Below, piece after piece: positions 39,601-53,151 of a stretch of DNA of 64,000 nt. The DNA lies in the NCBI GenBank assembly GCA_034008185.1, contig CM067084.1:69660612-69724611 (forward strand). Direction: 5' to 3'. The DNA comes from Gorsachius magnificus. Its lineage: Eukaryota > Chordata > Aves > Pelecaniformes > Ardeidae. How positions within the stretch are numbered: position 1 is the stretch's first letter; every line of letters starts with the position of its first letter. Under the pieces are notes generated by a model, which ran no database searches, was not told the DNA's origin, and saw only the letters and a program-made list of their open reading frames with translations. Made by a program: the position numbers and the translations under genes.

Positions 39601-42600
39601 TTTCTAGGCCTTATTCTAGAAAGGATTGCTTCTGAAAATTTGTATTCTGTTCAAAAAGCTAGTTAATAAATAAAAATATAACAGGGATGGAATCTGAATA
39701 GTTTTGTGTTCTTTTTGTACCTTTTAAAAATCTTCCCCTAGTTACTATTACATTCATGTAAGGAACAAGGTCTGCTGGATAGAATGCTTGGACTAGGGTT
39801 GCAGAGACCTGCAGTTTTCCATCAATTCTGTTACTGAGTGAACTCAAGCAAATTGTTTCATCTTAATGTGCCTGTGTTTAAGATGCTGTATGGAAAGGAG
39901 GAGCTGTTATGCCTTTTATCTGTTATTAAATTGTGTGAGTGTGTGTTTTTTGTTGTTTTTGTGGTTTGGTTAGATGAACTAGCTTGGTTATAGAAGAATT
40001 CTGAAGGGAGCTGTAGCTGCATTGCAGAAGAGGTTTTGCATATATAGACTGTGGAAGAAAGTACAGAGAGATATAAGAGGGCAAGAGACTAGGGGTAGCT
40101 GAAGACCAGCAAAAATAAAGCAAGTTTCATAAGATTTTATAGTTTTAACATCAGAACAGCAGAGTTGAGCTTGCAAGATACATTCTGCAAGGTTATTCCA
40201 GGTAGTGTTAGCTTAGTCAGGACTTAGATTGAGATAATCTTCAACAGTAAAGTGTGAAAACATGGTAAAACATACACGGAGTGATGAAGGACATTATTCT
40301 GGTCATTTAGCATGTGTCACATGTGTTTTTTAAGAAAATAAAGTGTTTTATTAGCCTAAAGAAAAAAAGCTGCTTGAAGCATCACTAATGAAGAAATCAG
40401 TAATATGTATTGCTGCCATTGGATGAGTAATTAATTCTCACTAAATCCTTATGATGCTGTAATCTGTTATTACAAACTTGAAACAAATTTGAAGACTCTG
40501 TGGCTGAATGGGAGTACAACATTAAAACACTGCATTGAATTTAAGATACTGGAGTATCCTGAAAGAAACAGAGCCAGCTTCCAGTGATTTGGCTGATTGA
40601 CAACTTTACTTATGAAACTTCAGGAGAAACTTTTACTGTTTCATGATATTTTAATTCTGCTGGCTGAGGATTTTGAGCTAATGACTGTTATTAATTAGCT
40701 AAAGGTTGCTGTTGAGTGACTTCCTGTTCTCCTGGTTCTGTCTTCTGGGGTAGAAGGTCACTCTGCTGCTTATTTGACTATTGCACTTCACAGTGAAACA
40801 GAATTACCTATAGGAATTCTTGTTTTATTGAATTTTTTATAGCTGCTTTGCTGGAAGTCATGTTGAATTGTGTGGGGTGTCACAAGAGTTTTAAAATGCT
40901 TCTGTAAGCCCAGATATTAGTTTAATTTTCATATTTATATAGCTCATTTTTTCACCGGCTTTTATGAACAGGATATCTTATCAGCTTAAGAGAAACCTCA
41001 GAGTTCCAGTTTTTAGTAACTTTGTTCTTGAGTTGTGAAAGAAATGCCTTGCCAACAGTACAGTAACTTCCTTGAAGAGAAGTAATATAATGCTGACCTG
41101 CTGGTTTTGTAAGAGGTTTTCTGGTGGTGATATTTAAATTTCTGCGTTTTAGTAAAATAAGATTTCCAGCCATCGTTTGAAGTAGCAAACAGCAAATTTA
41201 TTATTTTGAGAGCAATATTGACCTGTCCTGTCTGTTCAGTTTGTAAACTTTTTTTTAACAAGAAATAGTATTTTTAAGCAAAATACTGAATCGTAAAAGT
41301 AGAGATATGATATGGCAACAAATAACACCACTGTTTTTATGGAAGAAGGAGAGAAAGTTATTTTCCTGATGGTCTTAAAACATAAATGGAACAAACAATG
41401 CCTATGCAAATGCACTCAAGTGCTAAAATTCATATTCTTTTGTATGAATTGTTTCTCTGTTCAAAATTGCAGAGTGTCCTACTTCTGATCTCAATTTCCT
41501 AAATATATAGAATTTAATTTGCTAACATTTTGGATTAGAAATTAGAGGTAGTAGAAGTGCAGGAGTAAAGCATTTGAAACAATTTCCTTTATAGGTCTGC
41601 CATATTTTCTTTGCTGCAAAGTTGCTCCGTTCTCTGCTGATTAAGTGGCAGGGCTTGCACATTCAACTTGTTGGAACTCTGCGATTACTGAGCCTCTTGT
41701 GGCTGACACGTATTGTACATTTTTACACAGTTATTAATGAAAACATTGCCTATATGTGACTTCCAACTGAATTTATGATAACACCTTTTTTAAAATGAAA
41801 AGAGCCATTGAAAAGACTATCTAGTTAGGCAATAGTTAATTTGTTTTTAAACCATGAGGCTATTTTAAGCTTTTCAAAAAGGTAATTAGCTCCTTGAATC
41901 ACAGACTAAGTATAGAAAACCTCAATAGTAAGCACTCAGAGAAGACCTTCATACAAATTAAAGAAGTTAACAAAATAAATAAAATGTGTACTGTGGTCAT
42001 TCACTAGTTAGATGTTTATATACAGCTGGATTATTAACTTTGGAAGTATAAATAGCTGGAGAAATACCATGGCCTTTAAATGGGCAGTGGTTATTGGATC
42101 TTTGGAATTTGTAATTCATTCTCCTTTATCCTCCCCAACTGAAAGATGCAATGCCCAAGAATAAATTGGATGTTAATTGAAATAAATCCTATGTGGTTGC
42201 ACTAAAAGAGTGGCCACTGCGCTACTTGGTGCTGCAGTAGTGTTCCAGCTGCTGTGAAGAGCACTGAATGTTTTATCAGGGTGGCCCCACTGGTAGCCTG
42301 GGCAATGGTTCCTTCAGGTGGCTGCCTGTGCCTCAGAGGAGGCTGGCAACACCTCTTGGGGCACACCGGTGTCTGTGTCTGCACACCGAGGTGTTAGGAA
42401 ACTGGAGGCAACTCTGTTTTAATGGGTGCACGCGTAACTTTGTGTCGGGCCGTTACCATCTTGCTTGGGAAGGGAGTCAAACAAAGGCAAACAGCTGCTA
42501 CTGAACTGCTCTAGAAGTTGGGTAAATCGAAGACGTAGGAGGGCAGGAGGAGAAGAGCAATCAAAATAGTCGACAGCATATATCTGATCTTTCTGTTGCT

Positions 42601-45600
42601 TGGCTGCATCCTCTGTTGCATTATTAAGCCCCACATGTATTCTAGGTGCTAGAAAGGCTAGTAAGTGTATTGAGATACAAGTAGTAGAAAGCTTACAGAT
42701 TTCACATGCCAAGAGTCCTGAAGATAAACGTCTTGGTGAGCTTAAAACGTGTGCATCCTTTGTGATCTTGGTTATGTTTGGTTTGGGGTTTTATTAGCTC
42801 CATTTACGTTTCCTTAAACCTGAGAAAGAGTTACTGAAGTCTGATGATGGTAATCAACAATGTGCAGTCTGTTGTTTGTGTACATAGTAAAAGATACAAC
42901 TTTTGATAAACAGCATCCCTCTGAAGATTCTTAGGGGACCGAACAGAAAGACTGTCTCCTCCTTGAAGTTACTGCTGGGCAGGTGTTTGTTCCAGGAGCT
43001 CTCAGGGCCTGTAGCAGTCCATCCAGGCAATCCCTGCGTGTAATAGACTCAAGGTGAACGGGAGAGAGTGAGATGTTTGTCACTGACTTTGCTCTGGTAC
43101 GCTGATAAGATCTGCAATTTTAAATTGAAAAACTTAAATCGTACCAGTGTCTTCAGTGATAAAAAGAAATGTAACAGAACCATCTGAAACCTGATGTTGG
43201 TGATACTGAAATGACACTGATGGCTGGGGAGTGCTGTAAAGTATGAGCTGAGGCAGCGTCTATGATGTGTACATATGCTGCCATCTGCATTAGCACTTGC
43301 TATTTCTCATTGGGTTCTCCACACTTTGGTCATCCATAATATTCCAGGCTAGTTACAGTGCAACACCTGCCTCCCTTGCCAAACTTGAAGCAATCAGTAA
43401 TTTCTGTATCATCTCCAGTCTACTGTTGCGGTGGGATTCTGTTTGTTTTGAGGCTGAATCTGCTGAATGATATCAGTACGGGGTACAGGTTCATGGGACA
43501 GTAGGGGATTTCTGTAAAAATATTGGAAGTACATATCATTTCTGTTGAAGTACTTGGGTTGGCTTCAACATTTCATGTTCCAAAGAGTAACAGTGGTCTG
43601 AAAGACTTGCATCTGAATTAGCTAAAATGTAGTTTCTGAACTCTGCTTTCCTAATGTTTTCTTGTTACACTTAAGTGGATCTAACAGTGGGCCACTGCTG
43701 AAAGGGGCAACCCCGCTTCCTTTCTGATGACAGGTATAGAAATTTTGTGGCAATGGGGCGAGTTGATCACTTACTTGTATTTTTTGAAGACTGGCCCACT
43801 AAAAAGGAATTTTTTTCCATTTAGAACAAACTGATCCAGTTCGTCCCTGCAACCACACAGTGGATGGGTTAAGTGCAAGGACAAAAGGGTGAGAACGCCA
43901 GGAAGGGATGGTGGGAGAAACAGCAGGACATCCTCTCTCGGTTGCAGCGTGCAGTTGTGGTGCAGTTCTTGTTACGCTAACTTGCCTTTGTGTCCTCAGC
44001 CACATGGGTTTCTCTGTCAAGATGCTGCTGCTGCTGTCATTCTCTTGACAGTCTGCTGATATAAACCCCATCGCTTCTGGTTCTTACAGACTAGTACTTG
44101 GGCTGGCCATAGTAGTAGTTACTTAAAATTTTGACACTTATATGTGGCATTGGTTTAAGTTCATTTTTAATGTGAAAAATATTTACTTAAATTCCTTGTC
44201 ATTAGATGTTGATTTGTGTGTTTAAACTTACAAAAAATTACTGTATTTCTAAATTACATGACTTGTCCATTTTTCTTTTTTTCCAGATAGGTTTTAAAAA
44301 AAAAATGTAGTCTCGTTTAAACAAAGGAGTAAAATTTAGTTCAAACACCAGTTTTGCGCAAGCTTGAAATGTAGTTCAAAATTCAGTCTGGACAGTAACA
44401 AACTAAACTGGAAAAGAATTTTCTCATGGCAGTTTGTTGTTTTTTAAGAATAGAATGGAATTATTAGGACTGTAGTAATTAGGACTGGTAACTGGATAAC
44501 CTTGTTTGGACAAATTCTTGCTAAAATAATGTAAATGTTGCCATTGTTAAGGACAGCTGGGCACTTGAAATTAGTGAAGCAGTAATTCAGACAGTCTATA
44601 AATATATTTGAATTTATTAAACCTGATTGATGTTTGAAGGTGTTTTTAACAGTTGTAAGCCCTTCTTAAAATTCATACTGAAATTTTTGGAGACATAACG
44701 CTTTGGGTTGGGGGCTGCAGGTTACAGATGTGCTGTACTTACACTTACCTGGTACAACTGCACAACAACCGGTGGTACTGGAATTTGCTTTATTTGTTAG
44801 GTTTTGTTTTGTCAGAAAGCTCTGGGCTTCCTTATGTTTATTGAAATGGAAGTGGTGACTATGTGCTGCATAATGAAGTGGTTGCTTTTGATCTTTTTTT
44901 ATACTTTAATATTGAGTCTTGACCTCCTGAAACAGTTTTCTGACTGATGCTATGAAATAATAATACTTCTGTCTGAAAGGTAAAACTTGCTTACTGACTT
45001 ATCCAGACACCTATGAACCATGATCTGCAAAACTTGCCAACTATTAGGGCTTATTAATTAATTTTTTAAATCATATTAAATGTAGTGAAGAACTACTTTC
45101 TAGGTGTCCACTATGTAGAGATGCTTCCTACAAGTCTGCTATATCTAATAGGAACCCTTTCCAAAGAGTCTGTTTATGAAGCCACTTTCAGACCTTCATA
45201 CAGTTCTATAAAGTGATGAAGTTTTGGTATGTGTTGGGCACAGTAAGCTGTGGCTGTTCTTCATAGTTTGTAGGTTTTGTTGCTAGGTCATGTTTTTTCT
45301 TCCTCTTGCCATCTTGCCTTTTTTTTTTTTACTAACTTACAAATTGTACATTTGCCAGCTTATATTACATGTTTGTTTTGAAGAAGTGGGAGAATATTCA
45401 GATTACTGAGAATTTGGTGCCTAGGATATGCAGCTGAACCCCTAGTGCAGATGCCTCACCTGCTCGTTCTGCAGCCCGCTGACAGCCCTTTCCCATAGCT
45501 GGGTTTTTGCTCTCTGACAGGATTGATGTTCTGACATCTTGTAACAAAGTTCATATATGTTAATAATCTGCAGCTCTGTGAGTGGATCAGCTAATTGAAC

Positions 45601-45653
45601 TCCTCCAGCTACCGTTTTTTGAAGCGTTCTTGTATTATGGTGAACATGAATGT
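36621..45653. other. KIAA0232 intron 1, first part, no exon seen
   Basis: AT-rich intronic DNA without recognisable exons. It contains a GTT-rich stretch near 37850-37870, a GT run near 39933-39945, and no clear mobile element. Frames of 60-97 codons here show no family resemblance. Confidence 0.5.
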
Positions 45654-46560
45654 TTTATAAGAACAGCTGTACTGGTTCAGACAAAGGCTTTGTCAAATTC
45701 CGTACTTGTCTGCAACAGCATCTGTAAGTGAGCTGTTAGGGGGAAAAGAGAACAGGGAGAGTATATATGATACCTCTCCTGCATACTCCCCCAGCCTCAC
45801 GCTATTTTCAGTCCTGAGCCTGATGTGGTTTGTCTAGTTGGAAGCTCTCAAGGGAGATGTCTTGTTCAATTTCCATTGAAGACCATCTGATTTATTTTTT
45901 TTTTTTTTTTTGAGTCCTCAGTATCTTTTGGCAAGGAATTCCTAGTACCTGTTGTGTGAAGCTTTGTACATAGCTCTTACTAACTCGTTGGTACTTCCTA
46001 TTAAAAAAATTCATTGAACAGTCATCTCTATCAATGGAGAGGCATGTCCTCTTTGATATTAGAGGACCAGGGTTGCATGTTGTGTACAATATGTGTGCAA
46101 AACATTAGTTCAGTGACACAAAGATGACTTTAGTTTTGTTCTGTGATTTGCTCTTTTGACTACTGCTGGGTTTGTGCTTATGGTTTCATGAAATATCTAA
46201 CATACTACTTAGGAAATAGATCCTGAGATTAATAGTCATCTTGCAACTCATCATTCTATGTATTAATAGCATGAGGTTATTATTCCTCCTCCTCTCATTT
46301 CAAGTTTATCTATGCTGAATTTTGTTTGCCTTTTTATGCCCAGTCCAGTTTCATAAGGTCCTTCCGCATTTTTTCAGTTATTTTGTATTCACTATCCCTT
46401 ATAGCTTGTTGTCATTCAGTAGCCTGTTAACTGTGTCACCCATCCCACCTTCCAGGTCACTTACAAATTGAAGCAGTGCAGGTCCCAGTGCAGAATCCTG
46501 CAGAACTGTGCTGGTGACTACCCTAGTGTCATCGTGATTACATCTCTGTTCTTCTTCTTT
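45654..46560 (-). mobile_element. Ancient degenerate CR1-like LINE
   Basis: Several blocks appear in the collinear order expected of a minus-strand old CR1/L3-like LINE of the kind abundant in turtles and crocodilians. The first is ATAAGAACAGCTGTACTGG with TCAGACAAAGG (45657-45690). A GGCAAGGAATTCC ... GTTGTGTGAAG block follows (45930-45962). The last is an ORF2 stretch at about 46310-46550 (CTGAATTTTG, TTTCATAAGGTCCTTCC, AGGTCCCAGTGCAGAATCCTG). Read on the minus strand, the last part gives a decayed version of the reverse-transcriptase block around the SVLGPVLFN motif (here SALGPALLQ). Divergence is heavy, reading frames are broken, and spacing is irregular. The family match is from memory. 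Similarity may continue weakly to about 46.8 kb. Confidence 0.55.
45895..45911. repeat. Poly-T run inside ancient LINE
   Basis: A run of about 17 T interrupts the old CR1-like element between its 3' tail block and the GGCAAGGAATTCC block. Confidence 0.8.
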
Positions 46561-49500
46561 CCTAACCTAAGTAAATGAGGCTTATACGGCAGCTCTTGAA
46601 TCCTTTGAGTAATTCCATTAAGCCTTTATACAGGGTTAGCAGCTTCAGGTTTTCATTTGGGTATGTGTTACGAAAATAAACTTGCAGATTTACAAGAAAA
46701 AAAAGTCCTGCAGTAACGCCCACAGACTGGCTTCTGTCCCCCTGTGGGTTCTCTGACTTGACCATAAAACATGTATCCATTACAAAGGACATTGTATCAC
46801 TCTTGCGCTTCCCGATAATACTTCTTCAAAAAAGGAAATTCTGCGTATATCTAAAATTTAATTGACTGAGCTGCTTTTATGCTTCTGACCACTTTTAGGG
46901 TTTCTTGCTTTGATTCCAGCCAGGTGTTTTAATCTGTGTTTCTCATGGCATAGCAATGCTTCTGAAGCTTTGTGGCAAAAATTGTCTGAACTGGGATGTA
47001 GGGAGAGGTTTGTTTATAGCATAGGCATTATCAATTTTTTTGTTTTATGATAGCATTTCAGTGCCTTGCTCATGAATCAAGTCCCTGCTCTGCTGTTTGT
47101 TGTACAATAGAATCAGACATCACCAACACATAAAAAAGCTGTCCTTGCTCTGAAGACGATACAGCCAAATTTCTTAGATTATTGAGGAATGCCATTAAAA
47201 AATAAAAACTTATTTTCCTTCTGAACTCACATGTCTTTTAAATGCCATGTGAAATTTATTAAGGACACAGATTCCATTGTTCACTAGATTTTAAATAGGC
47301 TTTGTTGCTGGGCTTTGACAGTGCCCTCCCCACTGTGTGGCCATTTGGTTTGTATGTTAAGGATTTGTTTAGATTTTTCACTGAAAGAAACAAAAGAAAT
47401 TATGGTTAAATTGCTGATTCCTCCATAATATATAAGAACATTTTTGGACTTACCATCATATGATGTGAGCGTGCTTTAGATTATTGGTCTTCTATAGGGG
47501 ACTGAAATTTACTGAAGCGAATATGTGATTTTTAGTATGTTGTTGACCAAACTTGATAAAATTTTCACTTTGATTTATACTAATTAGCATTTGCATATTT
47601 TTGCTATATGTAGTTGTCAGGGAGAGGAAGGATTGTTTGCTTTTAATACAACCATTCTGGGAAAAAAATAGTACTAAAAAACTTTGTCATGGTTAAAAAA
47701 TGTGGACACTTGTATCCACATTAAAGAAAAAAGGTAAGAATTCTGTAATATTTTTTTTCTCTGTGCACTGAAAAATTGTCATACATTGTCAAAGAACATA
47801 GCAGGGAAAAAACTTTTGAAAATGAGAGCTGTTAATTGTAAACTATGTAATGTACTGGCGTATTTCATGGAATAATAGAGGAAACTATAAAACAGCAGTT
47901 ATGACAACTATTGTGTGAAAATGTGTTTGGTCTAATTGTTAACATATAGCAGGAGGCAGAATGAAGCACTGGAAACAAACGTTATCCTTTTTGGGAGTGG
48001 AAGGAAGGAAAAAAGGTAGCATCTGTAGCTTTATCTAAGAGATTGACTTTTATGTAGTAGATGAATTAAAATGTGTATAAGAGTAACTTTGAGGTTTGAG
48101 AGACTTTATTTGCAGATTATAGAAATAAATAATTTATTACTTTTCAACTTCCTTCAATATGTAGATCCTGTGGTGTTTGGTTTTTTTAGAGCCCAGTGTA
48201 GCAAATTTAAGGCTGCAGACAATTTGCCTCCTTTTTAAGTTATCTTTTTATGATTTCTGAGAAAGAGTCTGATGACCTTTAGTTTGCCTGAAGGGAGAGT
48301 AGTAAAGGGTATGGTTTTTACTCTCCTATTCCAATGTTTTCTGTAATTTTAAGACTTGATAGTAGGTATATCTTTAAGAAAGTTTGTTAAAGCATTAAGT
48401 CTGCTTATTCTTTTCATTTACAAAAATGCTAGTTCAGAACCTTGCTGTATGGATACGTAACTTTCAGAGACCTCTTGGTGCTGATAAAATACAGATGAGG
48501 TTACCTTAGATTAATTCAGTGAGTTTTGTGGTTTGGCTTTGGTCACTGTTCTCAAAGATGAGAAAAAAAGGCCTTACTTTTAATCTCCTTAAAAGAACAA
48601 CTTTTTTGTATGAAAGGAAATTACAGAGGGAAAAAAAGCTGTTGATGACATGTCTTGTCTGGCATGAGCTTTTAGCTAATCTACTCTTTCTGTTGATAGT
48701 CTGATAAGAACAACAGTTACATATGCTAACACTTTCTTGGTGGGCTTGTATCAAGCTTCATTGAAGAGTGATTTAATTACACCTTTGTTTTACTGCAGTC
48801 TTTGGTAATCTTAGTGTAATTTTACACTATAATGCTGTATTGCTGTAGGCACAGCTGTCAGAAGAACGTGTTTGTGTGGCTCATTATTGTATCACCAAAA
48901 CACTATATATTTTTAAATTATTTTATGTATTTTTTATTACAATATTCATATTCTGTTTCACTTATGGGGAAGACTAGGATTATTTAGTCTTCAGAAAAGA
49001 TTATTTACCATGCAAGAACAACTCTGTTGTAGGGAATGGACCTGGAGTGTTCTAGCTTCAGTTTCTGTACCATTGATCCTCCTTCCTGTTTCTTGCTATA
49101 GATTATTTAAAGTTGTTGCTTTTCCATAACTAAATTTCAGGAGACTAAAACTCAGTTACTGTCTTCTGCTGTCTATTTTAGGTCAAAAGAATGTTCAGTG
49201 ACTATCACACTGAGTAGAATTTTGAGAATGAGTATGTATTCTAAGGTAGTCTAAGTTGTAAAATCTAAGTGTTTACACAGTGGTTTATTCTCATTTCTTT
49301 ACAAGACACTTCATAAATTGTCTCTTGTGCCTATAGTTGTTAAGCTGTTGACAGCTCCTCTAACAGTGACCTTGCTAAGGTCATTGATTAGTATTACAAA
49401 AACTGAAGGTTACTTAAAAGAAAAAATTTGACTAGAAGTGGAGTAAGTAGAAATTCTTTTGAAAGAATTTAATCATGTATTTTTTACTTTAGGGTTTGTA

Positions 49501-50433
49501 CGTAATCAATAGTTTTCAGAAACCATTGATAGAGATGTGTAAATTTTTATTTGGTAATTCTCATTATAAGGCATGTCCATCATATCTTATAGCTGGAAAT
49601 GGAGAATTCTTTGCAGCTTGGTTGTTTAAATAACTAGCCTTGCACTAATTTCTTAGGCTGTATTGTAGTCTCCCTGTTCAGTCATTGGAGAAGGTTGTTT
49701 TTGACAAGGCAGTGTGAAAAAGATTAAAAAGGGGTGATAACTTATTTGTCAGAAGACGAATTGAGCTTCACATCTATTAGCAGAAATGTTCATTCTTTGA
49801 GTGACTTGTATTAATTTGATACGGAAAGCCTCTCTCTAGTAGTGGGATGGGAAAATACTCAGTTTACATGAAATTTTGTTAATTCTAAAACATAATGGAA
49901 ATATGTTTAAGACTTTCTGTAAAGCAAAGTACTTGAGGCAGTTGTACAATAAGAACTCTCAAATATTTCCTAATTTTATTCATATTTCCATTTTTTTATA
50001 TCACGTATATATTTTGAAACTTAATGTTAAAATAGGTAATCAAATATGATATTTGAAAAAACTGGACTGTAATGTTTGAACATCATAGAAATGTTGTTGT
50101 CTCATTTCTTAGTTCCTGTGATAACCTGTCTCTCTCTGGCTGTCTCTCCCCTCTCCTCCCCATCTAAAAAAAGTGAGACACGCTTTCGCTGCTCAGCTAA
50201 AGTAAAACAGATTCTGTCAGCTTAGATCTTGGGAACTGAACTTCTCAAATGCCTCATGAAAATAAGTGTTAAGATAGAAAATGATAAAAAACGGAGGCCA
50301 CATTATCACCTCATTCAGGGAAAAGCTGAAACATAAACTCAGTCCTTACTAGGTGCTAAGGATCTAAACCATTTGTCTAAGTTTTGATTGAAGTGACTCA
50401 GTATCCAGAAGAGAAGCCCTTTGCTTTGCTATA
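46561..50433. other. KIAA0232 intron 1, middle part, no exon seen
   Basis: AT-rich intronic sequence without a recognisable exon or young mobile element. The first ~250 bases may still belong to the old LINE. Confidence 0.5.
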
Positions 50434-50631
50434 TCATAGAATCATAGAATGGTTTGGGTTGGAAGGAACCTTTAATGATCACCTAGTCTAACCCCCCCTA
50501 CTGTGGGCAGGGACATCTTTCACTAGATGAGGTTGCTCGGAACCCCATCCAGTCTGACCTTGAACACTTCAGATAGGTCACCCCCAACTTCTCTGGACAG
50601 GCTGTTCCAGTGTCTCACTACCCTCATCGTA

Positions 50632-50699
<68 letters not shown>

Positions 50700-50830
50700 T
50701 CTTCCTTATATCCAATCTAAATCTACCCTCTTTCAGTTTAAAACCATTGCCCCATATCCTGTGACTGCAGGCCCTCATAAAAAGTTTGTCCCCATCTTTC
50801 TTCTAAGCCCCCTTTAATTACTGAAAGGCT
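50434..50830 (-). mobile_element. CR1 LINE 3' fragment with internal poly-A expansion
   Basis: A minus-strand CR1 copy. The left end shows the terminal repeats (catagaatcatagaatgg) followed by GGTTGGAAGGAACC. Minus-strand translation gives the ORF2 end: GNGFKLKEGRFRLDIRK then a phenylalanine run, and after the run the SETLEQPVQRSW stretch of the same protein. The family normally has only a short Phe-Phe codon pair at this point (RKNFFT). Here it has grown into the 68-nt A-rich tract listed separately. The fragment ends where homology to the ORF2 segment stops, and another CR1-like piece follows directly. Confidence 0.88.
50631..50698. repeat. 68-nt A-rich expansion inside CR1
   Basis: 66 A interrupted by G at 50651 and 50686. 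It sits exactly at the T-run (minus strand) that encodes the Phe-Phe of the CR1 RKNFF motif, with recognisable CR1 on both sides. It is therefore an internal expansion and not a LINE tail. Confidence 0.9.
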
Positions 50831-50859
50831 GCAATAGTCCATCCATCAAATCTATCTCT

Positions 50860-51060
50860 CCAATTTAGCTGTGAGAATGTTGCAGGGGACTGTCAAAGCT
50901 GTCAAAGGCATTACAAAGGTCTAGGTAGGTGACAACTATAGCTTTTCAGCTGACCACTTGATGCAGTTCCTTTTGATTGAAGTAATTCCATTTCTAGAAG
51001 CCCATTGCTGTGCTATATTGGATACTCAAAGCCTTCAGTGATGTGATCACCTTAACCAAG
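50860..51060 (-). mobile_element. CR1-like ORF2 segment, degenerate
   Basis: The string gaatgttgcaggggactgtc, followed by AAAGGCATTACAAAGGTCTAGGTAGGTGACAAC, resembles the minus-strand copy of the CR1 reverse-transcriptase block around YLDFSKAFDTV. A decayed version of the next block (AAGCCCATTGCTGTG ... GTGATCACC) follows. In an intact CR1 these blocks lie roughly 700 bases upstream of the 3' fragment beside it. Either a deletion joined two parts of one element, or two elements sit side by side. Confidence 0.55.
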
Positions 51061-53151
51061 CCATCTCCATCCCGCCTCTCTTGACTGTTTTTGACGGTAT
51101 CTTTGCAAACCAAAGACTACTTGGAACATGTGTTTGCTGTTCCTCTCCATTCTCTATACCCTTTGTGAAGGAAAAGGTTATGGGTAGATGGGAGATCTGC
51201 TGAATTAGAATGTTCGGTCACTTTCTCACTTTTTTTTTCTCCTGATTTTCCTCCCAGTTCACCGTTTCCAGTAGAACTTTCTGTCAACTCTGTCAACAAG
51301 TTGTTGATTTCCTGAACATTCAGGTAGTTCTCAAAAAAGACAAATCACGAGTGTCGGTTTTCCCAGATCTTTGAAACATGGGATTTGGGGTCTGACTGGG
51401 ATTGTGGCATTGACTTAGGGAGAGTGTTCATCACATGCTGTGATGTGGAGTACCAACTGGAGAAGGATGAAATAGATGTTAGAGTGGAATGTTGTTCTTC
51501 AACAATTAAGAGAATATGGACTGCTTAAGAGTTTGGACTTGCGGCTCTTCATTTGGAGTATCTTGGTCACAATATTAGATTTTTCTCCTACTTTCTGTTC
51601 TCTAATTACGTGATGAAGCAGTAACATCCAGACCCTTTGCAGGATGTTTCTACTTACTGTTATTTGTGCTTGCTTACCAGATTCTGACTAATACAAACAT
51701 GTTACTGACAAAGACTGAATAGTCCTACGCTGCCTACTTTCTCAAAATGAACATTTGCCATCAGAGAAGTAAGGTGACTTTAGTGTAGCGCAGGGTTTTG
51801 TCAACTCTGTAGCAACTGATTATAATGGGTTTCTTTTTCAAGATGTCACAATTGACTCAGTAAAGATCTAGAATTACAGTTGTACCTGGGTGGTGATGCA
51901 AAGGAAGCTCCTAAAAACTGAGATCTTTTGTTGCATGGCCATAGGTATCAACTGTAAGGTCACCTTTCCATTTTATTTGGCCACAAAACACATGCTGCCT
52001 GCACAGAATGCTGCCCACAGTGTATAGTTTAGATAGTTATGTTAGGTGATGTCTGTTTTGAGTGTGTTGGTCATCTTGCAGTGGGGTTGAAACAAACCAG
52101 TAGATTTTATGTAAAACCTTTAGTCTTTGTTTCCTTTCAGTGAAGGGATATTTCCTGCTAGGATTTGAGCTTTGTTTTCTCAATGCTGAGAAGCTGGAGA
52201 GGAGAGAGAAGGCCTACACAAATTCCAGATTGGCATGTGGTTGATTGGCAGACTGGTCCAAAAATGCCTTTTTTGGACTAGCTTCTTTCTGGGTTAGAGG
52301 GCAGAATGCCTACGTTTCTTGCACCTTCTGCCCCTTACTTATTGAGATAGATTTGGGATTGTGGATGGTGTAAGTCTTAGGATGGTTTGTCTTATTTTAG
52401 GGTGTGGTTTAGAGTGTAAACTCTCAAGTAAGACTTGTGTATGCTTACTATAAAGAGGGTTAAATATTAATTCTGGCACTGATAAGTTACGTTCTGCTCA
52501 AATTTTTTTAGTTATTCCAGAGATTTATATTTTTATGAGGACAGATTTTGGATGATAAAATGCTTTGCTGTCCTGAGGCAAGGCAAATGTTGAAAATAAA
52601 GCCTCCCCAGAAATCCAAGCCTGAAGAAAGCAACTATTTTGTGGTAGGATTTATTAATCTCCTGGCCAGATGAATTTAATAAACTCAATGTTTTATAAAC
52701 AAGACACTTTTTTCTATTCCAGAGATGGAAATCACAGCAAAACAGTAGGATTATATTGTCTTCTAGTGATGCAAAATAAACAGTCAGTCTTTATGCAAAT
52801 TAATATAGATTGGGTGGGTTTTTAATCAAAGAGGTTTTTTTCAGCTGATAGTGAAAGTAATAAAATCTCAACTTTCCCATAAAGCTAGGAAATTTCAGTC
52901 ACTGGATTAGTTGTGAAGTCTTTGATGAAAGAGTCTCTCTTCCTGCATTAATAGTACCCTTTCTAAAAGTCACCTCTAAACTTGGAATAATTCCTGTTAC
53001 TCTTCAAAATGACACTGAATAGGTGTACTATATATGTGGATTAAGCAGTATGTAAATGACTGCTTTCTACATTGGATGTTTTTTTCACTGTTTAATATTA
53101 TTCATGTATGGATACATATTATCACAACTTATCATTTTTTCCTCTTTATAG
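51061..53151. other. KIAA0232 intron 1, last part
   Basis: AT-rich intronic DNA without other recognisable features. It ends in a strong 3' splice site: a pyrimidine tract (atttttt cctcttt) directly followed by ATAG at 53148-53151. Confidence 0.55.
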
